A DNA stretch of 64,000 nt from CAZZNY01 sp964655935 (lineage in GTDB: Bacteria > Patescibacteriota > Gracilibacteria > BD1-5 > UBA2023): positions 682,001 to 746,000 of the forward strand of contig CAZZNY010000001.1 of NCBI GenBank assembly GCA_964655935.1, given 5' to 3'. Positions within the stretch are counted from its first letter, which is position 1; each line of letters opens with the position of its first letter. The position numbers were made by a program, and so were the translations under genes. Shown here in pieces: positions 24,052 through 35,246 of this stretch. The notes beneath the pieces were generated by a model. That model worked only from the letters and a program-made list of their open reading frames with translations. It had not been told where the DNA came from and ran no database searches.

Positions 24052-24225
24052 GTCATTCTGAATCTCCAGTACGCCATCCCGGACGCAGCGATAGCGTAGA
24101 TCCGGGATCCATATAAAATTAGTCCTCCTTTAACAATATAACAAAGAACAATCGTGGTATCCCGATGATGGATCCCCGGGTCAAGCCCGAGGATGACGTA
24201 TTCCACGCTCCAGGATGACTTGAGC
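24052..24225. repeat. Dispersed palindromic repeat, copy 5
   Basis: Two nested copies: a GTCATTCTGAATC-led unit containing CCCGGACGCAGCGATAGCG...GATCCGGGATCC, and GGATCCCCGGGTCAAGCCCG ending in GGATGACG. GC-rich compared with neighbours. It lies between sodB and the cold-shock gene. Confidence 0.7.
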
Positions 24226-24234
24226 ACAAACTGA

Positions 24235-24262
24235 AAAGCACTCTGATTACTCAGAGTGCTTT
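24235..24262. terminator. Convergent terminator of sodB and the cold-shock gene
   Basis: A perfect 12-bp stem AAAGCACTCTGA (24235-24246) and TCAGAGTGCTTT (24251-24262) with a 4-nt loop and T7 downstream. It lies between the ends of two converging genes and can serve both. Confidence 0.9.
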
Positions 24263-24282
24263 TTTTGATTTCCTGTGGGAAA

Positions 24283-24522
24283 TTATGCTGCCATATCGTC
24301 AGCGAAGAGAGGTCGTACAAACTTAGCTTGTGGACCTTTGTTTCCTTGCTCAGTCTCGAATTCAACTTCTTGACCGATTTCAAGAGCCTTGAAAGCTGGA
24401 TCTCCACCCTCTACTTTAGAGAAATGAAAGAATACATCTGTTGCTTTTTGACCTTCAGCAACTAAAGGAGTGACGAATCCAAAGCCGCTCTCGACTTTCT
24501 TCATCTTAACTACACCCTTCAT
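24283..24522 (-). CDS. cspA: Cold-shock domain protein
   Basis: 79 aa single cold-shock domain, an RNA chaperone. RNP1 is seen as KVESGFGFVTP and RNP2 as DVFFHFS, with GQEVEFETEQGNKGPQA completing the beta-barrel. The start MKGVVKMKKVESG is slightly unusual (KVVKMKK instead of GTVKWF). No UGA codons. The 140-bp upstream region is long and A/T-rich with a GTAAGAATCTTAC palindrome, in keeping with structured cold-shock leaders, but no specific element is recognised. Confidence 0.93.
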   Translation of the reverse strand: MKGVVKMKKVESGFGFVTPLVAEGQKATDVFFHFSKVEGGDPAFKALEIGQEVEFETEQGNKGPQAKFVRPLFADDMAA

Positions 24523-24669
24523 AAAAAAGAAAATGAAAAAATAGAAAATGTAAGAATCTTACGAAAAAATCTTTCGACTCATACAAACGAGAGATTAACA
24601 GAAAAAGCTGGAAATGCAAATGATTTTAAGAAAAAGACCATCAACTTACCTACTGGCCTCTTTTTATTT

Positions 24670-25533
24670 CTAGAAAGATTCTCCTTCATGAATAATTTCA
24701 TCAATTTGAGCCCGAGTCACGCTAAAACTTAAATCCTTGTATACAAGAATAATTTCCTCACCCGTGATTTGTATGCTATATCCCTCATTAAAAGAAAAAT
24801 CATTTCCATTCGTATGACTCTTTATAAAATCCATGACAAATTTTTTTCAGTATTTTTTCTCTATCACTTTAAGTAAAAAACATTCTACATATCCACCATG
24901 AGAACCAAATAATCGTTGTAGTTCTTCTTCTGGATATTTATCAGACTTCTCATTCCGTAGGCGTTGCCAACGTGGAAGTATCTTTATATATTTCTTGATA
25001 ATCATAGCAATATTTGCCGCAGCTCGAGAATAGGAAGTATCCTTTTCTTGAGTTTCAGTGATAATATCATCACTTTCTTCAAGAAGAAACGAAAGAAAAT
25101 CTTTTGAATTAGTATATCGTGGTAATCATCTTTCCAATATCTGTCATTCTAGAAAGAAATCGAGTTTTTTATCTACTCCTACGCGACTTCAATATTTCAA
25201 AATACTATCTACTGTTTCCCGAATATCATCAAGTGTAAGATTCGTTAGATCATACTCGGAAGAGTATAGTTGTTGCCATACCGTCTCCTCGGCCCGATCT
25301 CTTCCGGACGAAAATCCGAGAGCCTGGTGTCGATTAATTTTCCGTTTTTTCCCCGATTCTCGAGCCATAACACGCCCCTCTTCCGTAAGTCGTACATCAC
25401 GATAATCATCCTGTCATTCTTGAGAAGGTGTCTTCTTGCTATGTCGAAAAAATTCCAATCTGATCGAAGCTGGATTTTTGTCTTGTATATTCAATCCTCA
25501 CTCTAAGCTTGTTGGCAAAACACTAGGATGCAT
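24670..25533 (-). CDS. Histidine-phosphatase superfamily protein
   Basis: 287 aa, visible only with UGA = Gly. The N-terminal catalytic motif is LEFFRHSKKTPSQEG (RHS in place of the common RHG, about residue 29), followed by VRLTEEGRVMARESG and LGFSSGRDRAEETV, the equivalents of the LTExGxxxA and SxxxRAxET motifs of phosphoglycerate-mutase-like phosphatases. The second half is helical and ends in a small beta-rich part. Substrate unknown. It starts 51 bp after the multi-domain phosphotransferase gene on the same strand, so a shared operon with a phosphohistidine enzyme is likely. Confidence 0.75.
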
Positions 25534-25584
25534 AAATTTTTATAATCAAATAATAAATCACTACCATAAAATACCATTTTTCTC

Positions 25585-28500
25585 TTATTTTGTCAAAATC
25601 CTCACTACCCCATTATCTGCATCCACTTCGACAAGATCTCCGTCTTTCAGAAGCTTTGTACAGTTTCAGGTACCAACAATACATGGTTTTTTTAATTCTC
25701 TTGCAATAATAGCCGCATGCGAGGTGAGTCCACCAAAATCTGTCACGATAGCGGCTGATTTTTGCATCGCGAAAATGACATCAGGCGTCGTCTCATGAGC
25801 CACAAGAATCATCCCATCTTCGAATCCTTCCATCTGACTCTTATGGGTAACAATTTTTACTTTGCCTTGCACTTTACCTTTATGTGCCACTAATCCTCGT
25901 ATCTCATCATTCTCGACTTCTTCTATTTTTATGAGTTCTTTCAAACAGGCATTAATCTGTTCTGGAGTTAATTGATATTCTCTATCACCATAATAAAATC
26001 CTGTATTTTTCTTTCTCTCTTCTGTGATTTCTTTTGATAGAGATCAGGAAGCGATTTCTGAAATGGTATGTTCAACAATATCATCATATCAGAGATCCTT
26101 TTCTTCAGCGATTTGTTGAAGATGATCTCGAAGATGGTATGTTGCATGCCCACTTGTCTCCGCTGCTTTGAATCTCACATATCACATAAGATCGAGAAGC
26201 CATAAAAGGTACTGAGTTTTTGCATCTGTTATATGACTTTGATCGACAGAATCTTTTTTAGGGGTTTGTTGCATTCGATCGACAAGATTCTCGATCGTGA
26301 GCTGACCGATCGTAAAATGATGCGTACCAATCCATTCATATTTTCTGACATGTTCCTGTGTCTCGAATAGAAATTCCTGTGGAATTTCGCTTGATTTTTC
26401 GAGTTTTTTCCCGATATTTTTTTCTATTTTTTCCTGTAGATTCTGCATTTCTTCGATCTGTTGGAGTGTCCATGGTTTTGAGTCAACATACCCTTTCGAG
26501 AGTGCAAAAGCATCTGGATTTGTTTCTTGTACGTATTTTTCTACACCTACTGCGATATTATTAAGTGACATCCACACTCCCGTGAGTTGTTTATATATTT
26601 CAAGGTATTCTACCACTGAAGATATATGTTTTACTTGATCAGAGACAGTGTTCGAAACGTTCTCCACAGTAGAGTAGATTTTTTGGAAAAAGTCTTTGTT
26701 TAAATTCTTGGCCGCTTCATATCCTTCTGATTTATAGATTTCAGAATCATGTTCGGACAAGAAGAAGTCTCCGTTCAAATAAAGGATCTTATTATCAAGT
26801 TTTTCGACAAAAAATTGCTGGGCCACTTTTCCATATTCTAGCCATACTTCGGCTGCAAGTGCTGGCTCAATCCATTTCCCAAGATGAGACCATTTTGTTT
26901 CGAGAATTTCTTTTGTAATATCCTTCTTTTCAGCTTTTTCCAGTATCCTCACCACCCCATTATCCGCATCCACTTCGACAAGATCTCCGTCTTTGAGAAT
27001 GATAGTAGCATTACCTGTTCCTACGATACATGGAATACCTAATTCTCGCGCGACAATCGCCGCATGTGACATGAGTCATCCTTGATTCGTGACGATAGCA
27101 CTCGCTTTATGACAAGCAACGATAAGTTCGGGAGAAGTGGTATCGGCCACCAAAATATCTCATTGTTCCATCGAATCGATCATTTCTGGAATCTTATCAA
27201 ACTCCTGAAAACTTGCCTCAAGTATCTTCACTTTTCATCGCACACACCCTTTATTCGCAGTTGTTCATCGAATCATAGTTATATGAGAATCTAACGATTC
27301 ATCCAAGAAATTCTTTACCATATTCTCAGCGACGATACCTTCCGAAAAAAGAAGATCATCATCGGTTGGTTGGATTATGTAAGCTTGTTTTCTTTCTAGA
27401 GTTTTCTCTTTTAGGACAATATCTTTCTTATTTTCGACAAGTCTTAAAATCTCTCGGATACTATAATATCGCAGATCATCGATATCCACTGAAGATACGA
27501 CTGATATTCTTCTCAATATTTCTTCCAGATAGCTTTCCTGTCATAAAAAGCATTTATTCAAAAAAAGTCTTCATCAATTTTTTATTTCATCAAATCGACC
27601 TAGATTTTCACTTATGACCGTATTATGAAAAGAGTGTTCGTATGCTCTGTCTGTATAGAAAAACTCGGTTTGAGAATAAAAATAAAAGAATCTCTGAAGG
27701 TATATAAACATATTTTCAATATCTCATTTTTTTATACCATCTTGTGCGACGAGATTTTCGAAAAATCATAAACATTCTTTTTTATATTCATCAAAATCCC
27801 GTCGATAATTATCGAATTTCGTCACATCTCAAATCATAGCCAAGCCTTCGCTTAAAGTAGTTTCAATCACTGTTTTCGGAAGAAAATTAATCCAAGTGCC
27901 TTCAGAACAAACAATCAAACATTTTAGGGTCTTATAATGTCCCATGAAAATATCAGAAATCAGGAAAGGTAACCCTCCTCATTTCCACTGGAAACACTTT
28001 TGGTATTGTCAGTAATGTCAGAGGTATATCTCTTGTTTCTCTAAAATCCTCACCACGCCATTATCCGCATCTACCTCGACAAAATCTCAGTCTTTCAGAA
28101 CTTGTGTTGCTATTTTAGTACCAATGATACATGGCTTTTTGAGTTCTCGTGAGACGATCGCTGCATGGCAGCTGATTCAACCCTCGTTCGTGACGATCGC
28201 TCAGGCTTTTCGCATAAGCGGAACAAACTCTGGACGAGTCATGCTCGTCACGAGAATATCTCCATCTTCCATATATTTTGCTGATTCAGAAGCATAATGA
28301 TGAATAATCCTTACTCTTCCCCTTGCCACTCCGGAAGAGGCAATATTTCAAACGAGTTCACGTGTTTCTGCTTTTGGAAGACATTCAAGTAATTCCTTGA
28401 ATTTTTCTTTTGCGATCGATCATTCAATAAAACTATATTTTCCATCTTCACTTACTTCGAGTAATACATCACTTCCGAAACGAGACATAAGAATCTCTGA

Positions 28501-30369
28501 CGCTATATTTCAAACAAAAACAGATTCTTCTTCTCCAACGAAGAGATTATTAATAAGTCTTGGATCGATATTCTTTCGTCTGAGTCACTCCGAAAGCAAT
28601 CGACAACATCCGTAGAGACCGACATAATTTGCTTTTTTTCGCTCATCTCGCCACTGTGCAAGAATCTGAAAGGCTTCGAGCGGGTTTGTCTCAAGACGGT
28701 ATTTCTGCAAAATCATCTTTTCTTTTTCAGACACATCTTCGAAATCTTCGTAATGAGCCGTTTCAAATCTTTGTCGTACGAAATTCTCATCTACTTCATT
28801 AAATACAGAATAATCGGTTCCGTACCAAAAATATTCTTCCCTAAAATCGGAAATAGTCTTCTTTCCAGTTTTGACAAGATAGCGATTATTCTCAATCTCG
28901 GTAATATATGACTGAATTTTTGGGGTGAGAAGAATCTGCGTCTCCTCTGGAGTAAATCGATATCGATCTGAAATACGATCAATCTCAGTGTGATCATCAC
29001 CAATATCGAGAGCATCTATAAAAATCGAAATATCCCACATTTTCATATCGATCTCGAAAATTCTCTGATACCACTGCCACAATTCTATATTACTTAAATC
29101 CGAAAGAATCAAATTGTTTATTTCCTTAGAAATCTGGAGCATCTCAGCATCAATTCCATTCCATTGTTTCCAGATCTGAAAAAAAGAACCATCTTCTGCA
29201 CGATCAAATATTTCTTGAGAAATATTTTTCATGGAATCCTGTTCGAAAAAACCGGTAATAAATCCTTCTTTTGTGTGAACCCAAATATGTTCGTAGGAAT
29301 TACCAAGATATTTTTTCATCCTGCTTGTTCCTGTGATATATGGGAGAGAAACCTGATAAAAACCCACCTTACCTTCTTGTTTATATAAAGCTTTTTTGTT
29401 TATAGACTGTTTATCTTGATTATCTACAGTCTTCAATGTCGTAATCGGTCGACTCTGTACAATATAAAACTTCCCCTCTTCGAAAGCCCATTCGATGTCG
29501 CACGGAAATCTATAATGTCGTTCAATTCGAAGAATTATCTCTGAAAGTTCGAGAATTTGAGTCTGTGTAAGAACTTGAGTCGAAGCTTTTGAGCCGGAAA
29601 TTTCCCTCCATTCGCTTCCTCCATTTTCGATTCGATAGATTCCGCGAGTCTGGGTCGAGATGCTTGTTTCGATAATCTTTCGTTGTTCTTTCTGTACGAC
29701 ATAACTATCCGGCGTAACTGATCCTGAGACGATCGCTTCACCGAGTCAGAAACCCGCTTCGATAATGAGTTCATTTCGATTCTCAGTGACTGGATGGACA
29801 GAAAAAGCAACTCCAGAAAATTCAGAGTTTACCATTTTTTGGATAACTACAGCGACAGAAATATGTGTCGTTTCTAGTCATTTTTCGAATCGATAGAAGA
29901 TGGCCCTCGGCGTAAAAAGTGATGCCCAACAGTGCTGAACTTTTTCTAAAAGCGTGGTTTTCGTAACATTCAAATACGAGTCAAGTTGTCCTGCCCAAGC
30001 GTTTTCTGCACCATCTTCTGCAGTCGCAGAGGATCGGACTGCTACATATTCCGCACCAAGCTCAGCAAACCCTTGTTCGATCTCTCGCGCAATATCAGTC
30101 GGCATTTGTGCATTTTTGATAAGATTCTGGATTGTTTCAGAAGCTTTTTCTCCATCAATCACTTCTTTATGATTCAATTTTGCGAGAATATCATCGATCT
30201 CTTGTCCGATACCAGAGAGCGTGATAAAATGATCAAAAGTCGAAGAAAGAACTACAAATCCTGGAGGAACCGGGATTCCAGCTTTAGTCATTTCTCAGAG
30301 AGAAGCTCATTTACCACCAGCAATCATCGTATCTGTCATGGCAAGATCTCGAAAATTCTTTTGATACAT
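25585..30369 (-). CDS. PEP-synthase-like phosphotransferase with three swivelling His domains
   Basis: 1594 aa in a single frame. Residues 1 to about 312 form a PEP-synthase/PPDK ATP-binding domain: GGKGASLGEMTKAGIPVPPG at the start (two glycines are UGA, 30307-30309 and 30295-30297), VAVRSSATAEDG, and IVQSRPITT at the end. Three phosphohistidine swivel domains follow with intact catalytic His: GGISCHAAIVSREL (His 735), GLMSHAAIVARELG (His 1102) and GLTSHAAIIARELKKP (His 1551), each ending in KDGDxVEVDADNGVVRIL. Each is preceded by 300-450 residues of poorly conserved mostly helical sequence. The PEP/pyruvate-binding TIM barrel of true PEP synthase is absent. ATP domain, large substrate domain and His domain is the order of rifampin phosphotransferase, but three modules in series on one ATP domain is unusual. 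Substrates unknown. Confidence 0.85.
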
Positions 30370-30475
30370 TTTCAATTAATTAAAAAGTATTTCAAAAATT
30401 AGTCCAAAGTATATGCGATTTACAGGTGAAATCAATAAAAAAACCATAGTCCTTGTAAATTTAGTTTAAATAAAA

Positions 30476-30503
30476 TTGACATTCAAATGATATTATATAT
30501 AAC
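30476..30503 (+). promoter_or_regulatory. Promoter of the methyltransferase-like gene
   Basis: TTGACA (30476-30481) and TATAAC (30498-30503) with a 16-bp spacer, 28 bp upstream of the ATG. A T/A-rich stretch follows and no Shine-Dalgarno sequence is visible. Confidence 0.7.
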
Positions 30504-30530
30504 TAACAAAATTATCACTAAATTTTTCAT

Positions 30531-32111
30531 ATGAGACATCATGTCATCAAGGATGAACACCTAGGAAACCCTGTCATAGCAAGCAGTGATGTAGAGAACC
30601 CTTTCGATAATCTAGAAGCACCAAGTGGTGATGGATTACCACAAACCCAGCAACTCAGCGATGCAATAATGCACGAATATGATAGACTTATGGCTGTATC
30701 TGGGGTCGTTTCAAGTCTTTCGAGAAATACCACAAATCTCAATGAGGTAAAATCTATCGTAAATAGAGTAGGTGAAAGAGTTTGAGATGATCTACTCACT
30801 CCATTCTACGTTCATCTGAGTACCGGAATCAACTCTTATTGGGGATGTAAACATATTTGGAATCAAGCTGGAATGCTCGCGAATCTCGGAGGATTTATTC
30901 CTAATATTCACGAGTATCTGGAAGGGCGAAGAAATTTGTTTTGAGAAGCTGATATAGCACATGGAAAATGTTTTCTCGACATATTGCAAATACCAGAAAA
31001 TACTTCTTGTCTCGAAATTGGTGCCGGAGCTCACAGTGAAAGAATTCTCGATCTTCAATCGTCACTACAAGGTAATAGTCAGCTTCTTTGTCTAGACCCG
31101 ACACTCGCCGCACCAAAAGATATGTTTCCGAAAACATGAGTACCCTATACTGCTCTTCCGAGTCACCCTGATTTTCTTGGATCAGTACTCCCTATATTAC
31201 CATGAGAAAAAATAATCACCTGTAGAGACACGGTTTCATCTATGGGATTTCCTGAGATTGACGCAGTCTCCGAATTAGTAAGAAACGGGTCCGCAAAACA
31301 ATTGTTTATAACGCAGTCATTATGAGTAGCGGATACTTCCACTATGTATCCATACCCCGAATGATTCTCAGTAACAAGCCCTGATTTCATTCAATACGTT
31401 ACCATGAACTATCCTCGAGAGGTTCTAAATGCTGGACCCGTAAGACAGGGTGTCTTTTTGGCTCAAGTCATAGTAACCCTCAAGCGACTCATGTTAGAAT
31501 GTGTTCGAGAGAGAATTAAAACAAATGGCGGACTTCAGGAAAACTGAGCGTATCTAGTAGAACAAGAACAACTTCTTTCGGGAGAATCTGTCGGTAATGC
31601 CTTTAAATATATGCTTGAGTCCAAACTTTGAGATTTTGAAGGATCGTTCTTGAGCGGAAATCTAAATTCCATCTACCTTTCTCCATTTGGTCTACATTGT
31701 GAAAACGATAAAAAAATTCCGGCGTGAGTATTGAAACTCTGAAGAACTCATCTCCATATGGTATTCGGAAGAGAAAAAGAAAAGCATCAACTTCCAAGTC
31801 AGTCCGAAAATTTACAAAAAGCGAAAAAGGTTACTTCATTAAAAAACTCGGACTCACTCATGCCACAAGAATGGAAATGGGTAGATCCTATCGCAGCATA
31901 CAATACAGCAGGATTTTCAACCGGTATACCGGAATCCGATTTCATACAAGCTTGTCTCAAAGATCGTGCCAAATATCTACAAACAGCAAGAGCTGGAGCT
32001 CAGGTAGCTTGGGGATTAATATTTAAACACTGGGGTGCAGAATGGTGATATTCTGGAGTAAAAGCATATTACAAACAGTTGGCTGCAAAGACAAGCTCTA
32101 CGTACGCATAA
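30531..32111 (+). CDS. Putative SAM-dependent methyltransferase-like protein
   Basis: 526 aa, with about fifteen UGA glycines. The one recognisable motif is SCLEIGAGAHSERILDL (about residues 162-178) followed by LLCLDPTLAAP, which looks like motif I and the acidic end of strand 2 of a Rossmann-type methyltransferase. The N-terminal 80 residues are polar, and a central region YPREVLNAGPVRQGVFL precedes a helical part; the C-terminus is rich in aromatic residues (KWVDPIAAYNTAG). No specific family recognised. It is transcribed alone, divergently from the phosphotransferase and convergent with glyS. Confidence 0.6.
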
Positions 32112-32175
32112 TATTTACCAAATTCACAACTAAAAAGATCATCCCCTCAGATGATCTTTTTTTCTACCAAATTTT

Positions 32176-33555
32176 TTATGCAGTTACTCTTTCTCTCACC
32201 CAATTCACAAGCTCAGAAATCTTTACAACATCCTGAAGACCAGTGTCTCGATGTCGGACAGTCACTTGACCCTGTGCGAAATTCTCACCATCAATTGCAA
32301 TAGCAAATGGCGTACCAATCTCGTCTTGTCGGAAATATCGTTTACCGATTGCACCCGCTTCATCATAATCACAGACGAAATGTTTTGCGAGGAGATTAAA
32401 TATTTCCATCGCTTCAACATTCAATTTTTTAACGATTGGAAGAACTGCCACCTTTACTGGTGCAACAGATGGCTGAAATCGCATAATAACTCTCTTTCCT
32501 TCTTCTGTCTCTACTTCATCATATGAGTCACAAAGTGTCGCTAGAAATAGTCGTGTAAGACCGACTGATGGCTCGATAACATGTGGAATAAATTTTGTAT
32601 TGTCATACGGATCAAAGTACGAAAGATCCGCCTTCGATTCTTTCATGTGGGCTTTTAGATCATAATCAGTACGATCTGCGATACCCCAGAGCTCTCACCA
32701 ACCATTTGGAAATAGATATTCTACATCGGTTGTAGCATTTGAATAAAATGAAAGCTCATCTTTTCCATGATCTCGGAACTTAAGATTTTCTTCATTGATA
32801 CCAAGTGTCTCGATCAAGAATTTTTTACATTCTGCTTTCCATTTTTCATGCCACTCAAGATTTGTTCCTGGTTTGATAAAATACTCGATCTCCATCTGTT
32901 CGAATTCACGAGTTCGGAAAATAAAGTTACCTGGAGTGATCTCATTTCGGAACGCTTTACCAACCTGTGCGACTCCGAATGGAACTTTCTTTCGAGAAGA
33001 TCGGACAATGTTTGGGAAATTAACGAAAATACCAGGAGCCGTTTCTCCACGAAGATATGCTTTTGCCTTGTCATCGGAAAGTACTCCGACAGAAGTCTCG
33101 AATAAAAGATTAAATCTTCGAGCTTCCGTCCAATCAAGTTCACCACAATTTGGACATTTTATATTCAGCTCTCGAAGCTTTGGACTCATTTGTTCGAGTG
33201 AAAGCTTGGCAACTTCATTTGGACCGATAACTGGCTCAAGAAGATGGTCTGCCCGACTTCGAGTTTTACATTTTTTACAGTCAATCAGTGGATCGGCAAA
33301 ATTCGATACGTGTCCAGAAGCGATCCAGACCTGTGGATTCATAATGATAGCTGCATCAATCTGAACCATATCTGGTCGTTCTTGGACGAATTTTTGGAGC
33401 CAAATATCTCGGATATTATTTTTCAACACTGAACCTCGTGGACCATAATCCCAAGTGTTTGCATATCCACCATAAATCTCTGATCCAGAATAGACGAATC
33501 CGTTTAATTTACAGAAATCTACGATCTGCTTCATGTCTTTAACTTTAGTAACCAT
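32176..33555 (-). CDS. glyS: Glycyl-tRNA synthetase (single-chain, class II)
   Basis: 459 aa, the usual length of the dimeric bacterial/eukaryote-type GlyRS. MKQIVDFCKLNGFVYSGSEI and GGYANTWDYGPRG form the conserved N-terminal block; RGETAPGIFVNF and FRNEITPGNFIFRTREFEQM are motif 2; IEPSVGLTRL is motif 3; the C-terminal part (about residues 360-459) is the anticodon-binding domain. It carries a single UGA glycine (32695-32697). This enzyme must charge both normal tRNA-Gly and the UGA-reading tRNA-Gly(UCA) of this lineage, so its regulation bears directly on the altered code. It is preceded by a glycine-type T-box leader. Confidence 0.97.
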
Positions 33556-33711
33556 AAGAGAAAAATTAGTGAGTAAGAATTATTTTTAACGAAGCCAGAT
33601 CCCTAGCTATGAGCCAATGCTCAAAAAAATATCATCGGGCGTACGCCCTCCTGTTTTCCCAGCAACAAATATAAGATGTAATCGACTCGTATTCATAAAG
33701 GAAAAATAAAC
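33556..33711 (-). promoter_or_regulatory. glyS leader between T-box and start codon
   Basis: 156 bases of untranslated leader. It contains a GGGCGTACGCCC palindrome (about 33637-33648) and a GAGC...GCTC pair (about 33611-33623) but no open frame. The function is not clear; it may be a second structured element ahead of the start codon. Confidence 0.35.
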
Positions 33712-33880
33712 AAAAAACCCGAGAAGCTTATTGCTTCCCAGGTCCCAAAGTTAACATAAGGGAGGTTCCACCTGAGTTTCCTGCCAGAGCAGGACACTTT
33801 CTCGAGCATTCTATGAGATATCGGTTTCCAACCCGAATCTATATTCATAAAGCGCTTGATTTACACAAGAGAGTATATAT
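33712..33880 (-). promoter_or_regulatory. T-box riboswitch controlling glyS
   Basis: All core elements are visible on the minus strand. The antiterminator is CAGG (33771-33774) and UCCC (33760-33763) flanking the 7-nt bulge UGGAACC (33764-33770), pairing with GGGA and CCUG (33739-33746). The competing terminator is CCUGGGAAGC with GCUUCUCGGG (33718-33742), followed by U6, and shares the CCUG with the antiterminator. A stem III hairpin UCCUGC-UCUG-GCAGGA lies upstream, and a short stem I of AGCG..UUAUG with CAUAG..UGCU upstream of that. The bulge UGGA matches a tRNA with discriminator U73, as expected for tRNA-Gly. Stem I is short and the specifier triplet cannot be assigned with confidence. 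Confidence 0.85.
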
Positions 33881-33899
33881 AAAAATATCTTTGAGTCAA
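33872..33899 (-). promoter_or_regulatory. Promoter of the glyS T-box leader
   Basis: On the minus strand TTGACT (33894-33899), 16-bp spacer, TATACT (33872-33877). The transcript would start around 33865, just ahead of stem I. Confidence 0.7.
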
Positions 33900-33908
33900 T
33901 GAAAAAAT

Positions 33909-34271
33909 TTACATCGTCGCTTCAACTCGATTTCTTATATGAGTTCATACTTTACTATATTCACTTGGCTGCAAAAATGGACGCATCGTTTCAACGCGCT
34001 CATGAAATTCAGGAAAAAGTTCCATAATTTTATCAAAGTTTCACTGATAAATCACACCTCTTTCAAGTAAGTAATCAAAACAACCTCTCTTATCTTTAAG
34101 TTCCATAGGACAAAAAGCAAGAAAAATTCGAAGAGATTCAATAAGATCTTTTCATTCTTTATCACCAACCTCCATTTTAAATTTATTTAATATCTCCTCA
34201 TTTACTTTTTCAGTAACATCAACCATATCAGCAATTCATCGGATAATCTTCGTACCTAATCATTTAAACAT
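33909..34271 (-). CDS. Small hypothetical protein
   Basis: 120 aa, found only by reading UGA as Gly (six UGA codons: for example at 34260-34262 and 34236-34238). It starts MFKGLGTKIIRGIADMVD and continues as an acidic/basic helical protein with FLAFCPMELKDKRGCFDYLL and ELFPEFHERVETMRPFLQP. No signal peptide or membrane segment, and no family recognised. It runs in the same direction as glyS and ends 10 bp before that gene's promoter; it may form a unit with the unknown gene upstream (34366-35082). Confidence 0.6.
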
Positions 34272-34365
34272 GCTATAATAATCATTAAAATATACTGGAT
34301 CTCTATTATAAATGAAATATTAGTTTGTCAATTTATGATTGGAGAGTTTTTCTTACTGTGAGATA

Positions 34366-35082
34366 TTATTTTACCAAAATTCGTGCAATAGCGGCATTAT
34401 TTTTTGTATCTGATGTCTCTATAAAACCAAATGTTCATTTTTTACTGAGCATCAACAATGTCGGCCATCTAGAACCACTATCTACCTGTAAAATAATGTA
34501 GCGACCTGAACCGAGAACTTTCCATTTTGTCCGATCAAAACAACCAGAATATGACATTCCGAGGATTCTCATAAAATTCTCTACTTGCGTATTATCGATT
34601 TTTCCAGGAATTACTTCAAGAATTTTTTTCCACTCCTCCAGTGTCGGTATTCCTGTAACTTTGTCCGAAAAATAAGTATTTCCGTCTATATTAATATCTT
34701 TTTTATTGAAAAAAACTTCATTCTCTCTTTGTAGATCAATACCAGCCAATCGAATACTTTCAGGGCATACAATGATATGTCGAATATTTCAAAGTTCTTC
34801 TTTAAGTTCTTTTGTTTTTTCCGGATTATTTTTATATTTTTCTTGTAGCTTCAAATATCGTTCCTCAAGTTCTCTAAGAAATTGACGAACCGGATCATCT
34901 TCTGGTGCGAGTGGTATCTCCTTTGGTTTTCCCTCATCAAAAATTCCCAAAAGCTCTCCATTTATTGTGATTTGTGTTCCGAATGCTTTTCCATTTTTTC
35001 ATTCTATATGTATTCCCTCATCCACCATAGCAATTTCATCACAAAATTGAAATGAAGAAGTTCCTCCTCAGTTTATAGTCAT
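34366..35082 (-). CDS. Hypothetical protein
   Basis: 238 aa. The start MTINGGGTSSFQFCDEIAMV is followed by a region with repeated short phrases (GIHIEGKNGKAFGTQITING), a charged helix (DDPVRQFLRELEERYLKLQEKYKNN, about residues 85-110), then LEEWKKILEVIPGK and a C-terminal part containing MSYSGCFDRTKWKVLGSGRY and WPTLLMLSKKGTFGF. Glycines in the N- and C-terminal parts are mostly UGA. The last third resembles the style of fibrobacter-type or other conserved C-terminal lipoprotein domains, but there is no signal peptide and no secure family match. Confidence 0.6.
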
Positions 35083-35193
35083 ATATATAATTCAGTATTA
35101 AAAAGATTGTATATCTGCGATTTATTTTAGCATATTTATTCCAGAACACAAAAAAGCAAGATTTCTCAACGGTTTTCTAATGATAAAAGGAGA

Positions 35194-35229
35194 AAATAGA
35201 GATCATCATTTTATTGATAATCTCTATTT
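35194..35229 (-). terminator. Terminator after the RNase J gene
   Basis: AAATAGAGAT (35194-35203) pairs with ATCTCTATTT (35220-35229); on the minus strand the stem is followed by T-rich sequence. It lies about 20 bp past the RNase J stop. Confidence 0.75.
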
Positions 35230-35246
35230 GATAAGAATTTAGAATA

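Noticed and set aside
33780..33870. Assigning the T-box specifier as UGA.
   Set aside because: A UGA triplet exists in the 5' arm of stem I and a GGA in its tip, but the position of the specifier loop in this short stem cannot be fixed from one sequence.
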